39,632 nt of DNA from an uncultured Bacilli bacterium (GCA_934131005.1 CAKOYV010000011.1:1-39632), one strand, 5' to 3'; positions 24,032 through 32,382 are shown, numbered from the stretch's first letter. Made by a program: numbers and translations. The notes: generated by a model not told the origin, from the letters alone.

Positions 24032-24298
24032 TTATTTCTTATCTGCGCCGTGTCCACCAAATTTACGAGTCATTGAAAATTCACCTAATTTATGTCCTAC
24101 CATATCTTCAGTAACATAAACTGGAATGAATTCTTTACCATTATGTACTGCAAAAGTGTGTCCAATAAAATCAGGATAAATTGTTGAACGACGAGACCAT
24201 GTTTTTATAACTTCTTTTTTTCCAGATTCATTCATTTTTTGAACCTTTGTTAACAATCTTTCAAATACGTAAGGTCCTTTTTTTAAACTTCTTGCCAT
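24032..24298 (-). CDS. rpsS: Ribosomal protein S19
   Basis: A 30S head protein paired with S13. The 88 residues start MARSLKKGPYVFERLL and include KTWSRRSTIYPDFIGHTFAVHNG and KLGEFSMTRKFGGH. The ribosome site (AAAGGA) is weaker and farther from the ATG than for its neighbours. Confidence 0.97.
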   Translation of the reverse strand: MARSLKKGPYVFERLLTKVQKMNESGKKEVIKTWSRRSTIYPDFIGHTFAVHNGKEFIPVYVTEDMVGHKLGEFSMTRKFGGHGADKK

Positions 24299-24316
24299 CT
24301 AAATTCAATCCTTTCT

Positions 24317-25150
24317 TTATTTTTTCTTGCGACTGCTCACGATATATTTATCTGATGCTTTTTTGTTTTTTCTAGTTTTGTAACCTAGTGCTGGTTTACC
24401 CCATGGAGTCATTGGTCCACTTCTACCGATTGGAGCTCTACCTTCACCACCACCATGTGGGTGATCATTAGGGTTCATAACAGATCCACGTACTGTTGGT
24501 CTGATCCCCATATGTCTCTTACGTCCTGCTTTACCAATTTTTACTAATGAATAATCTTCATTTCCTACTGTACCAATTGTTGCACGACATGTTCCTAAAA
24601 TTTTTCTTTGCTCTCCACTTGCTAATCTTACTAGAACATACTTTCCTTCACGTCCTAAGATTTGAGCACTTGCTCCTGCACTTTTTGCAATTTGTCCACC
24701 TTTACCAGGTCTTAATTCAATATTATGAATTACAGTACCTACTGGAATGTTCATAATTTCCATAGTATTACCAATCTTAACATCTACTTTAGAACCTGAT
24801 TCTACGATATCTCCAACTTTGATTCCTTTAGGAGCAATAATGTATGATTTTGTTCCATCTTTATAGGCAATTAAAGCAATATTAGCTGATCTGTTTGGAT
24901 CATATTCAATACTTTTTACAGCTGCTGTTATTCCATCTTTAATTCTTTTGAAATCAATCATACGATATTTTCTCTTTTCACCGCCACCACGGTGTCTTAC
25001 GGTAATTCTACCTTGATTATTACGACCCTTAGATTTTGGCTTTCTTTTAAGTAGACTTTTCTCAGGAGTAGACTTAGTAATTTCATCGCTATGCAAATAA
25101 CTCATATTTCTTTGAGCATTTGTATTAGGTTTTAAGTTTCTTATTGCCAT
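24317..25150 (-). CDS. rplB: Ribosomal protein L2
   Basis: A 50S core protein near the peptidyl transferase centre, needed for subunit association. The 277 residues hold GRNNQGRITVRHRGGGEKRKYR, the SH3-like domain, and the conserved NDHPHGGGEGRAPIGR loop that reaches the catalytic centre. Normal length; GGAGG upstream. Confidence 0.98.
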   Translation of the reverse strand: MAIRNLKPNTNAQRNMSYLHSDEITKSTPEKSLLKRKPKSKGRNNQGRITVRHRGGGEKRKYRMIDFKRIKDGITAAVKSIEYDPNRSANIALIAYKDGTKSYIIAPKGIKVGDIVESGSKVDVKIGNTMEIMNIPVGTVIHNIELRPGKGGQIAKSAGASAQILGREGKYVLVRLASGEQRKILGTCRATIGTVGNEDYSLVKIGKAGRKRHMGIRPTVRGSVMNPNDHPHGGGEGRAPIGRSGPMTPWGKPALGYKTRKNKKASDKYIVSSRKKK

Positions 25151-25169
25151 TTTCTTTTCCCTCCTTTTA

Positions 25170-25445
25170 TTAGTCGAAACTAATAGTACTACCTTTCGCT
25201 AATTTTACAATAGCTTTTTTGTATCTATTAGACTTACCAGTATATCTTCCCACTCTTTTGTTTTTTGGGTGAGTATTCATTATATTAATCTTTTCAACTT
25301 TAACATCGAAAAATTCTTCTATTGCTTTTTTTACTTGAGGTTTTGTTGCTCTTACGTCAACTTTAAAAACATATTTTCCATCTGCTTCCATACCTGCAGT
25401 TTTTTCTGTTATTACAGGTGCAAAAATTATATCATAATTAGTCAC
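25170..25445 (-). CDS. rplW: Ribosomal protein L23, GTG start
   Basis: A 50S exit-tunnel protein that docks trigger factor and SRP. The 91 residues start (V/M)TNYDIIFAPVITEKTA and contain YVFKVDVRATKPQVKKAIEEFF. The start codon is GTG at 25445, 7-9 nt after AGGAGGTG. It overlaps the last 8 nt of rplD. No in-frame ATG is nearby. Confidence 0.96.
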   Translation of the reverse strand: MTNYDIIFAPVITEKTAGMEADGKYVFKVDVRATKPQVKKAIEEFFDVKVEKINIMNTHPKNKRVGRYTGKSNRYKKAIVKLAKGSTISFD

Positions 25446-26073
25446 GTGATAGCACCTCCTCTAATTTCATTAATGCTTTTTCAGTGATTAACATATTATC
25501 AGCACTTACAACATCAAATGTATTAACTTCCTCTGTTGTAACTACTTTTACGTTTGCTAAATTTCTGGCTGATAAGCATACATTTTCAGTTAATTCATCA
25601 ACTACTACTAACACTTTATTAGTAACAATATCTAAGTTAGTTAATAAATTAATCATTTCTTTAGTTTTACTAGTTTCAAAGTTAATTTCATCAACTACTA
25701 TTAACTCTTTATCAATTACCTTATAAGATAATGCTGATAATAGAGCTAATCTTCTTTCTTTCTTGTTCATTTTCTTTGTGTAATTTCTATTTGGAGTTGG
25801 TCCAAATACAATTCCACCGCCACGCCATTGAGTAGCTCTAATACTTCCTTGACGAGCGTTACCAGTTCCTTTTTGTCTCCAAGGTTTTCTTCCACCGCCA
25901 CGAACTTCTGATCTAGTCTTTGTTGAAGCAGTTGCTTGACGACTATTTGCCATGTTTAATACAATAGCATTATGTAATACAGCATCATTTGGTTCTATTG
26001 CCCAAATGTTATCTTTTAAATTTATATCCTTAACCTTTTCACCTTTAAGGTTTAACATCTTAGTTTTAGACAT
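25438..26073 (-). CDS. rplD: Ribosomal protein L4
   Basis: A 50S protein with a tunnel loop; in several bacteria it represses its own S10 operon by acting on the leader. The 211 residues contain the extended loop ending GGGRKPWRQKGTGNARQGS. The ATG at 26073 follows AAAGGAGG at 8 nt. An in-frame upstream ATG (26097) has no ribosome site. It overlaps rplW by 8 nt. Confidence 0.96.
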   Translation of the reverse strand: MSKTKMLNLKGEKVKDINLKDNIWAIEPNDAVLHNAIVLNMANSRQATASTKTRSEVRGGGRKPWRQKGTGNARQGSIRATQWRGGGIVFGPTPNRNYTKKMNKKERRLALLSALSYKVIDKELIVVDEINFETSKTKEMINLLTNLDIVTNKVLVVVDELTENVCLSARNLANVKVVTTEEVNTFDVVSADNMLITEKALMKLEEVLSRD

Positions 26074-26134
26074 TATTTTTTCCTCCTTTAGCATCACAGA
26101 TTGTTATTTTATTTTCTATATTATATATGAAATA

Positions 26135-26851
26135 TTATTCTTCTGTTTGTGATGGTGCTTCTTCAGTAGTATTTTCTTCTGCTACTTCATTATAAGTAAT
26201 TAATTCAGTTTGTGGATTAATCTTATTTTGATTTTTAATAGCAGTTTTAACTAATACTAATGATTTCTTTGGTCCAGGAACATTTCCTTTAATTAAGATA
26301 ACATTATTTTCAAGATCAATTTGTATTACTTCTAAGTTTTGAATAGTAACTTGTTCGTTACCCATATGTCCAGGCATTTTCTTTCCTGGCAAAACTCTTT
26401 TTGGTAACATTGTACCTAATGAACCTACACCACGATGATATTGGCTACCATGACCCATTGGTCCACGTGATTGATTCCAACGTTTAATAACACCTTGTGT
26501 TCCTTTTCCTTTAGAAGTGCCAGTTACGTCAACCATCTCTCCTAGAGAAAATATATCAGCTTTAAGTTCTTGACCTAAAGTATATTCGCTAACATCTACA
26601 CCTCTAATTTCTTTTAAGAAGCGCTTAGGTGTTGTATTAGCTTTTTTTAGATGACCTGTTTCAGGTTTGTTGCTACGATTTTCTTTTTTCTCTACTGTTG
26701 CTAATTGAATTGCGTTGTATCCATCGTTTTCAACAGTTTTAATTTGACTTACGATATTTGGTTCAACTTCAATTACAGTTACTGGTACTATTTTACCATT
26801 AGTAGCAAAAACTTGAGTCATCCCAATCTTACGACCTAAGATTCCTTTCAT
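26135..26851 (-). CDS. rplC: Ribosomal protein L3 with acidic C-terminal tail
   Basis: A 50S core protein whose loop reaches the peptidyl transferase centre. Conserved parts are MKGILGRKIGMTQVF, GTSKGKGTQGVIKRW and PMGHGSQYHRGVGSLGT. At 238 residues it is roughly 30 longer than usual. The extra is an acidic, Glu/Thr-rich C-terminal tail (about 205-238), unusual for an rRNA-binding protein. Confidence 0.96.
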   Translation of the reverse strand: MKGILGRKIGMTQVFATNGKIVPVTVIEVEPNIVSQIKTVENDGYNAIQLATVEKKENRSNKPETGHLKKANTTPKRFLKEIRGVDVSEYTLGQELKADIFSLGEMVDVTGTSKGKGTQGVIKRWNQSRGPMGHGSQYHRGVGSLGTMLPKRVLPGKKMPGHMGNEQVTIQNLEVIQIDLENNVILIKGNVPGPKKSLVLVKTAIKNQNKINPQTELITYNEVAEENTTEEAPSQTEE

Positions 26852-26862
26852 TTTTATTCCTC

Positions 26863-27171
26863 CTAATATTTGATTTGTATATCAACACCACTTGGTAAAT
26901 CAAGATGACTTAATGCATCTATTGTCTCTTTACTTGGGTTATTGATGTCTATTAATCTTTTGTGTGTTCTCATCTCAAACTGTTCTCTTGAATCTTTATA
27001 CTTATGAACAGCTCTTAAAATTGTGAACTTTTCGATTTCGGTAGGTAGTGGTACAGGTCCACTTACTTCTCCACCTGTTCTTTTTACTGTTGCAACTATT
27101 TTGCTAGCTGCATCATCAATTATCTGGTGTTCATATGCCTTTAATTTGATTCTTACCTTTTGATTAGACAT
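26863..27171 (-). CDS. rpsJ: Ribosomal protein S10 (NusE)
   Basis: A 30S head protein that also acts with NusB in antitermination and links NusG to the ribosome. The ATG at 27171 is 7 nt from AAAGGAGG and gives 102 residues, the family norm. KVRIKLKAYEHQIID, GPVPLPT and REQFEMRTHKRLIDI are conserved. It is the first gene of the operon, behind a promoter and a leader of about 140 nt. Confidence 0.97.
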   Translation of the reverse strand: MSNQKVRIKLKAYEHQIIDDAASKIVATVKRTGGEVSGPVPLPTEIEKFTILRAVHKYKDSREQFEMRTHKRLIDINNPSKETIDALSHLDLPSGVDIQIKY

Positions 27172-27308
27172 ATTCACTCCTCCTTTCGCTTATATCTTTG
27201 TATAAACTTGCTCCGAACAAATTACCTGCTACGCTTGATTTTTTGTTTTATTATTTTACAACTTAACCGGGCGTATCAGCAACTTTGCACATCTTCGCCA
27301 TCTACACG
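27172..27308 (-). promoter_or_regulatory. 5' leader of the S10 operon
   Basis: About 137 nt separate the predicted transcription start from rpsJ, far longer than other leaders here. The region is more GC-rich than neighbouring spacers and holds a compact block GATACGCCCGGTTAAGTTG, later CAAGCGTAGCAGG and small stems (for example TTATA/TATAA at the 3' end). I see no intrinsic terminator in it. Autoregulation by L4 or another product is plausible from other S10 leaders but not shown. Confidence 0.55.
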
Positions 27309-27314
27309 ATTGTT

Positions 27315-27343
27315 ATTGTACTATATATTTAGTGCTTTGGCAA
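27315..27343 (-). promoter_or_regulatory. Promoter of the S10-spc-alpha operon
   Basis: Minus strand: TTGCCA (27343-27338), a 17-bp spacer, TACAAT (27320-27315). Each hexamer matches 5 of 6 consensus bases. It is the only clear promoter I see for the nearly 13.5-kb operon. Together with the leader, the PASTA promoter at 27517 and AT-rich filler, it makes up the gene-free stretch 27172-27555. Confidence 0.85.
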
Positions 27344-27516
27344 GGGGTTTTTGACATTTTTTTAGCTTTTTTTCATAAGGGTTTATTTATAATATATACT
27401 ATAAAATTACCACTTTTTATTTTTTATTAAAGATGATGAATTTTTCTTATTTATTTACACTCTACTCTTAATTTAGTTATTATTTAAAATTATTTTAATT
27501 ATTATGTTGTTATTAG

Positions 27517-27525
27517 TGATATAAT
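27517..27525 (+). promoter_or_regulatory. Extended -10 promoter of the PASTA gene
   Basis: TGATATAAT is a perfect extended -10, 30 nt before the start codon. No good -35 is visible 17 nt upstream. Between this and the rpsJ promoter (27344-27516) I see only AT-rich sequence. Confidence 0.55.
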
Positions 27526-27555
27526 ATTAATTACTTGGATTGGAGATGATTAATT

Positions 27556-28521
27556 GTGTATTGTAAAAAATGTGGAACTTATAATTCTAATAATTCACTA
27601 CGTTGCAAAAAATGTGGCGATTATTTGGTAAATCAGTATTTGGATGCTAATAGTGATATACAAGATAAAAATTTAGATGATGTTGATGATAATGATAGAG
27701 AATTAAGTAATAATAAGAAGAAACAGGATGAAGAAAAGGCTAGTAAAAATAATAAGAGTTCAAAAAATAAAAATTCTAATAAGAGAAATCATCGTGGATT
27801 TAATAGTCGTAAGAATTCAAGAAGTAATAACAAAAAGACTAATGATAAAAAAGATAAAGGTAGAGATAAAAATAGAAATTCTTCTCGTAAGAGAGATGTA
27901 GTTGTTGAGAAAAATAGTGGTTGTTTTTCAAAAATAATTATTTCATTTCTTATTTTGATTGTATTTATCTTATTTATAGTATGTAGTGGCTTAGGATTAT
28001 ATATATTCCAAGATAAAGTGGTAAAGGTGCCTGATGTTGTAAACTTAACTCGAGATGATGCTATAAAAGTACTGCAAGATAATGAACTTAATTATAAAAT
28101 CACTTATAAAAAAACTGATAATAGTGATTCTATTGATATAGTCATGGAGCAGAAAGAGGCTGCTGGTAAGTATATTTTAAAAAACAAGAGTGTTACTATA
28201 ACAGTTGGCGCTAGTGATAAAGATAGCGATGATGATACATCAGATAATACTGATGAAAATAGTTTGAAGGTTATAAATTTAGTTGGCAAAACTAAGGAAG
28301 AAGCTATTAAATTGTTAAAGAGTAATAAAATAAACTATACTATTGAAGAAGTAACTTCTGATGAAGATAATGGCATTGTAATTAGGCAGAATCCTTTGGA
28401 TGGTACTACTGTTAGTAAAAATACTATTGTTACACTATATGTATCTAATGGTCAAGGAGATAAAACTTCTGATAATGCAAATAGCGATGATAATGATGAT
28501 ACTTTAGATAGTAATCAATAA
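27556..28521 (+). CDS. Zinc-ribbon / TM / two-PASTA-domain protein without kinase
   Basis: A 321-residue protein with an unusual order. An N-terminal zinc ribbon has Cys3, Cys6, Cys17 and Cys20. A highly charged low-complexity Lys/Asn/Arg stretch follows (about 30-117), then one membrane helix (126-150). Two PASTA domains (about 155-220 and 236-299) have the typical VPDVVNLTRDDAIKVL and IVIRQNP patterns. An acidic tail ends it. PASTA domains bind muropeptides or lipid II and usually sit on PrkC-type kinases or penicillin-binding proteins; no kinase domain is present here. The start is GTG, with GGAG about 10 nt upstream. It could link wall state to a nucleic acid or protein partner in the cytosol; that is speculation. 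Confidence 0.85.
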   Translation: MYCKKCGTYNSNNSLRCKKCGDYLVNQYLDANSDIQDKNLDDVDDNDRELSNNKKKQDEEKASKNNKSSKNKNSNKRNHRGFNSRKNSRSNNKKTNDKKDKGRDKNRNSSRKRDVVVEKNSGCFSKIIISFLILIVFILFIVCSGLGLYIFQDKVVKVPDVVNLTRDDAIKVLQDNELNYKITYKKTDNSDSIDIVMEQKEAAGKYILKNKSVTITVGASDKDSDDDTSDNTDENSLKVINLVGKTKEEAIKLLKSNKINYTIEEVTSDEDNGIVIRQNPLDGTTVSKNTIVTLYVSNGQGDKTSDNANSDDNDDTLDSNQ

Positions 28522-28550
28522 AAAATTTAGATTTATATTTATTATTATAG

Positions 28551-28579
28551 AAAACAGACTCGTTAATGTTTTTCTTTTT
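28551..28579 (+). terminator. Probable terminator of the PASTA gene
   Basis: A 6-bp stem AAAACA/TGTTTT with a 10-nt loop runs into a T-rich tail (TTTTTCTTTTT). On the other strand there is no clear T-run. Confidence 0.5.
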
Positions 28580-29306
28580 ATAATTCTAATTTATTAAATA
28601 AATATGTTAAATCTTCTTCGGAGATACAAAAATTTAGATTTCTTGATGTTAATGCTGTCTTTGATAAATTAGTTGTTCCAGTTATTCTTAATGATAGTTT
28701 TATTTTTCCAGATTCTAGAGAACTTAAAAAATTAGAAAATGATTTTAATTTATAAGTGGTCATTTTATAATATTTAAAATACTCATGCTCCCCTACTTTA
28801 TTTGGCCAAGCTTTTACTAGTACTAAAAATTGTAATTTTTGTAATAATCTTTTTTCTAATTTATCAAAGCTCCAGTAAGTGGTTTTATCTATTAATTCTT
28901 TTCTTTTATTATAAATATTTAAATAAAGTTTTTTCTCTTGATAATCTACTTTTAATAAAAAATAATAATTTGAATCTGATATTGTTTTTTTGCTTGCTGT
29001 TACAGTTAATTTTAGTTTTTGTTGATTTGGATATAAGATATTTTTTGTGCCATATAAGCTATTTAATCTGGCTATTTCTTTTTTTGTAGGTCCTGTTGGA
29101 GTTAAATTAAATAATGTTACTAGAGCTTTGCTATAACTTCTTTTTACTTTAATAGTTAAATTATTAGGTATTTCAAGGTTAGCTTTTTTTAAATAATAAT
29201 TAAAAGTACTATTAACGCTTGGAAATCCTTGATTGGTACTTTTTAGATATTCTAATTTTTTTATCTTTTTAAATTGGTTATATAATTGTTCTATTTTGTT
29301 GCCCAT
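28578..29306 (-). CDS. Possible MvaI/BcnI-like nuclease-fold protein with degenerate active site
   Basis: A 242-residue soluble protein. Its order of motifs recalls the MvaI/BcnI restriction endonuclease family as I remember it. There is an N-terminal helix, a GFPSVNSTFNYYL segment and then TIKVKRSYSK...VTLF (51-65), where the family has ELK(T/S)KR...TLF. YWSFDKLE (144-151) and a late strand KIKLSLRI (201-208) follow. Where the family has the catalytic Glu this protein has Thr51, and the usual DHGT-like late motif is not recognisable. So it is either a catalytically altered homologue or a false resemblance. No methyltransferase is adjacent. GGAGG precedes the ATG and an exact Spo0A box lies 24 nt upstream. 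Confidence 0.5.
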   Translation of the reverse strand: MGNKIEQLYNQFKKIKKLEYLKSTNQGFPSVNSTFNYYLKKANLEIPNNLTIKVKRSYSKALVTLFNLTPTGPTKKEIARLNSLYGTKNILYPNQQKLKLTVTASKKTISDSNYYFLLKVDYQEKKLYLNIYNKRKELIDKTTYWSFDKLEKRLLQKLQFLVLVKAWPNKVGEHEYFKYYKMTTYKLKSFSNFLSSLESGKIKLSLRITGTTNLSKTALTSRNLNFCISEEDLTYLFNKLEL

Positions 29307-29329
29307 AAATTCCTCCTCTACTTATATCA

Positions 29330-29336
29330 TTCGACA
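29330..29336 (-). promoter_or_regulatory. Exact Spo0A-box sequence upstream of the MvaI/BcnI-like gene
   Basis: TGTCGAA on the minus strand. Unlike the boxes before spoIIP and sirA it is in the opposite orientation, and no good -10 lies at the expected distance. Binding here would more likely repress than activate. It may be chance. Confidence 0.3.
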
Positions 29337-29381
29337 TAGATTTGGAATTTCCTTTTTATTTTGAAAATTTTTTTGATAATT

Positions 29382-29411
29382 AAAAAACTACTAGCAATTT
29401 GGCTAATAGTT
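29382..29411 (-). terminator. Terminator of the fmt / 299-aa gene transcript
   Basis: Minus strand: a 10-bp stem (AACTATTAGC with GCTAGTAGTT, one G-T pair), a 6-nt loop, then six T residues, 6 nt past the stop codon. Confidence 0.85.
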
Positions 29412-29417
29412 ATATAG

Positions 29418-30317
29418 TTATTGATTATTTTCTTGCGTAGTATTTTCCTCGGTAGCAACAGTTGGACTAGTATTTTCATCGTCGTTAATAATAGTAAATG
29501 CTTCTACTTTATTTATATCTTTATATGTTGCTGTTAGTTTACAATCTAGCACTTTAGAATCTGTTATAGTAAGAAGATTTGTGTAGTCAATATTCATAGT
29601 AATGGTATCATTTTCAGTTGTGATATCAATTTCTATTAAATCATCATCATGGTGTTCAGGGATTAATTTTGATAGTTTTAGATTGTAAACATATTCTTTT
29701 TTTCCTGATGAGTAAGTTGTTAAATGCTCCAAACTAGATTGTTTGATATATTCTAGAATATTAGATAATTCTATGTATTTGCCATCTATGGCATCATAGA
29801 TATCTTTTGCTTTTATTTGAGAATAATTATCATCTTGTTTTTGATAGTAGTTATCTTTGACTTTATAATAAGTTGTGGTGCTATCATCACTTTTTTTATC
29901 TATAATTAAATTATCTTGATATGATTTACCGCTATAATTATATTTTTTATCAATTGTTTTTGATACTTGATTGTTATTTTCTTCAGTTTGCTCTTCTTCT
30001 TTTAGCGCAACTTCGATATCATAGGTATAATTTTTTGATAACTGCTTTAAGAGACTAGTTTCTTGATGTTTTATTTTTATTTGTTCTTTAGGTTTAGTTT
30101 CTGTTTTTTTATTATAGTTATAATTATGACGTACATTTGTTACATTTAGAGCTATGATAATAGAGATTATAAGTAGTAAAATGCCTAGTAGTTCTGTTTT
30201 TTTATTTAAATTTTGAGGAACTTGTTCATTTTTATTACTATATTTATTTTTTATTTTGTCTAAATGTAGTCGTCTTTTTCTTACTCTTATTTTTTTTGTT
30301 TTATTGTTTTTTTTCAT
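29418..30317 (-). CDS. Unrecognised membrane-anchored exported protein downstream of fmt
   Basis: A 299-residue protein. The N-terminus is very basic (about 1-40), then one membrane helix (about 42-61). An outer domain follows, rich in Lys, Asp, Asn and Tyr, and ends in an acidic Thr/Asn/Glu tail. No family recognised. The size and layout resemble lipoprotein-like or signal-anchored proteins with repeated beta strands. The ATG is 2 nt after the fmt stop, and its GGTG site lies inside fmt, so it is cotranscribed and probably coupled with fmt. Confidence 0.75.
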   Translation of the reverse strand: MKKNNKTKKIRVRKRRLHLDKIKNKYSNKNEQVPQNLNKKTELLGILLLIISIIIALNVTNVRHNYNYNKKTETKPKEQIKIKHQETSLLKQLSKNYTYDIEVALKEEEQTEENNNQVSKTIDKKYNYSGKSYQDNLIIDKKSDDSTTTYYKVKDNYYQKQDDNYSQIKAKDIYDAIDGKYIELSNILEYIKQSSLEHLTTYSSGKKEYVYNLKLSKLIPEHHDDDLIEIDITTENDTITMNIDYTNLLTITDSKVLDCKLTATYKDINKVEAFTIINDDENTSPTVATEENTTQENNQ

Positions 30318-30319
30318 AA

Positions 30320-31255
30320 TTATTTTAACACCTTACCTATCAATTGTTCTTTTTTTATTCCATTTATGTAATCTTTAGCTGATACTCTTTTTTTTCCTTC
30401 TAGAGCTAAGGATAATATTTTAATTAACTTATCTTTAGTTGTACATATTATTCCATCTTTTTCTATTTTTATTATTTCTCCATATTTTGTTGGGGTATAG
30501 TTTTCTAATATTTCTACTTCATATATTTTTACCCTTTTGTCATCTAAGTAACAGTACGCTGCGGGGATTGGGTTTAGTCCTCTTACTAAGTTTTTTATGT
30601 CTTGGGCTTTTTTGGAAAAATCTATTTTTTCATCCTGTTTACTAACATTGTAAGCATAAGTTACTTTAGATTCATCTTGAGGGATGGGAGTTATTTCATT
30701 GTTTATTATTTGCGGTAATGTTTTAATTAAAAGTTCACTTCCTAAATTAGACATTTTTTGATATAACTCTCCTAAAGTCATATTATCAGAAATAGGCATT
30801 TTAGCTTGTGCTAAGATATCACCGGCATCCATCTTAGGAGCCATATTCATAATAGTTATTCCTGTTTCTTTATATCCTCTTATGATGGCCCAATGAATAG
30901 GCGCTCCACCTCTTAATTCTGGTAAGAGAGAACCGTGTACATTGATACAGCCATATTTAGGAAAATTAAGAATTTCTTTAGGAACAAATTGACCATAAGC
31001 ACATGTAATTATTATATCAGGTTTTAGAGATAAAATTTTTTGATAATCTTCATTTAAATTTTGGGGTTGAAAAACTTCAATATTGTGGTCCAAAGCTATT
31101 TTTTTTGTTTCGGGATATTCTATTTTGCCTTTTCTATTTTTTTTACGATCTGGTTGACATACTAGCATTATTACATTACAACTTTCGATTAGACTATTTA
31201 ATATAGGAACTGCAAATGATGGAGTTCCCATAAATACTACTTTTAAATTTTTCAT
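30320..31255 (-). CDS. fmt: Methionyl-tRNA formyltransferase
   Basis: It formylates initiator Met-tRNA using 10-formyl-THF. The 311 residues show FMGTPSFAVPIL (8-19) and the hallmark NVHGSLLPELRGGAPI (105-120) with catalytic Asn105 and His107. MDAGDI follows with Asp143. The C-terminal tRNA-binding domain is present. It has its own promoter inside the end of hemW, close behind fhs-hemW, so the enzyme making its cofactor is next door. In many Bacillota fmt pairs with def; here def is about 29 kb away. Confidence 0.97.
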   Translation of the reverse strand: MKNLKVVFMGTPSFAVPILNSLIESCNVIMLVCQPDRKKNRKGKIEYPETKKIALDHNIEVFQPQNLNEDYQKILSLKPDIIITCAYGQFVPKEILNFPKYGCINVHGSLLPELRGGAPIHWAIIRGYKETGITIMNMAPKMDAGDILAQAKMPISDNMTLGELYQKMSNLGSELLIKTLPQIINNEITPIPQDESKVTYAYNVSKQDEKIDFSKKAQDIKNLVRGLNPIPAAYCYLDDKRVKIYEVEILENYTPTKYGEIIKIEKDGIICTTKDKLIKILSLALEGKKRVSAKDYINGIKKEQLIGKVLK

Positions 31256-31279
31256 AACTCACCTTTTTTCTATAAATAG

Positions 31280-31308
31280 ATTATAACATAAATAAGATAA
31301 AATGACTA
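31280..31308 (-). promoter_or_regulatory. Promoter of fmt
   Basis: Minus strand: TAGTCA (31308-31303, weak), a 17-bp spacer, TATAAT (31285-31280) with TGT before it, an extended -10. The -35 lies in the last codon of hemW. Confidence 0.65.
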
Positions 31309-32382
31309 AACAAAGTTTATTAGAATTTCATTAGATAAATAATAATATTTAGGATTTATATAAATATAGTTATCTTTTATTAATAATTTATTATCATCAA
31401 GTAATTTGGCTATATTATATAAATTTAGGATATTAGTGTTGTATTTCTTATTAAATTCTAAGATATTTATACCTTTTATTTTTCTAAATCCTAATATTAG
31501 GCTATTGGATATTTGTAAGTTTTTATCTTCTTTAATAATATTTTCGATATAATTATTTTTTAGGTATTTAGTTAAATTCTTTGTATTTGTTTGACGTTCT
31601 TTATTTATATAACTTACTGCTCCTAAGCCAAAGCCATAATAACTACCGTTATCCCAATAATTTAAATTGTGATGTGATTCGTAGCCTTTTTTGCAATAAT
31701 TACTAGTTTCATAGTGAATATAACCATTAGAGGTAAGAGTTTTAGTAATATATTTATACATTTTGTATTCTATATCTTCATTTATATATTCTCTGTTCCT
31801 TATGCCAAAAATTGTATTTTCTTCAATGATAAGGCTATAATAAGAAAGATGTGGTATGTCTAAATCTAGATAAGTATTTAAATCTTTTTTTATAATATTT
31901 ATATCAGAATTTACACCATAAATTAAATCAATAGAAATATTATAAATATTTTCTTTTTTTAAGTTTTTGATAACTTCAGCAGTTTGATTATATGTATGAT
32001 TTCTGTTAAGTTCTTGTAAAATTTCCGGTTGGAATGATTGAACGCCAAGACTAACTCGATTGACTTGATATTTTTTTAAAAGTTTAATTTTAGCAGGTGT
32101 TAAGAGTTCTACATTTGATTCTATACTAAATTCTAGATTGGGACTTTTATTAAATAGATTTGTTATGTTAAGTAATTCTTCTAATTCGTTATAATCTAGA
32201 CTTGTTGGGGTTCCACCGCCTATATATATTGACTCTACGGGCTCATTTTTATATCTAGAAATTATTTCTTTTTTTAAAGATGCGAGATAATTTTGAATAT
32301 ATTTTTTATTATATAATAATTTAGGAAAATCACAATAAGAACAAATATGGGGGCAAAATGGGATATGAATATAAATATACAT
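31306..32382 (-). CDS. hemW: HemW-type radical SAM protein
   Basis: The radical SAM site CPHICSYC has Cys10, Cys14 and Cys17 in the HemN/HemW spacing. IYIGGGTPTSL and SLGVQSFQ follow, both hallmarks of this group. At 358 residues with the start directly at the first strand (MYIYIHIPFC), it fits HemW, a haem chaperone, better than the longer coproporphyrinogen dehydrogenase HemN. No haem genes are nearby. Its ATG overlaps the fhs stop by 1 nt (TAATG), so translation is coupled. Confidence 0.88.
   Translation of the reverse strand: MYIYIHIPFCPHICSYCDFPKLLYNKKYIQNYLASLKKEIISRYKNEPVESIYIGGGTPTSLDYNELEELLNITNLFNKSPNLEFSIESNVELLTPAKIKLLKKYQVNRVSLGVQSFQPEILQELNRNHTYNQTAEVIKNLKKENIYNISIDLIYGVNSDINIIKKDLNTYLDLDIPHLSYYSLIIEENTIFGIRNREYINEDIEYKMYKYITKTLTSNGYIHYETSNYCKKGYESHHNLNYWDNGSYYGFGLGAVSYINKERQTNTKNLTKYLKNNYIENIIKEDKNLQISNSLILGFRKIKGINILEFNKKYNTNILNLYNIAKLLDDNKLLIKDNYIYINPKYYYLSNEILINFV

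Noticed and set aside
27160..27354. Open frame on the plus strand across the rpsJ leader and promoter
   Set aside because: No ribosome site or promoter; the region is better explained as the S10 operon promoter and leader on the other strand.
29321..29326. TATAAG as -10 of the MvaI/BcnI-like gene
   Set aside because: The start of transcription would fall inside the Shine-Dalgarno, so the promoter must be elsewhere; I could not find it.
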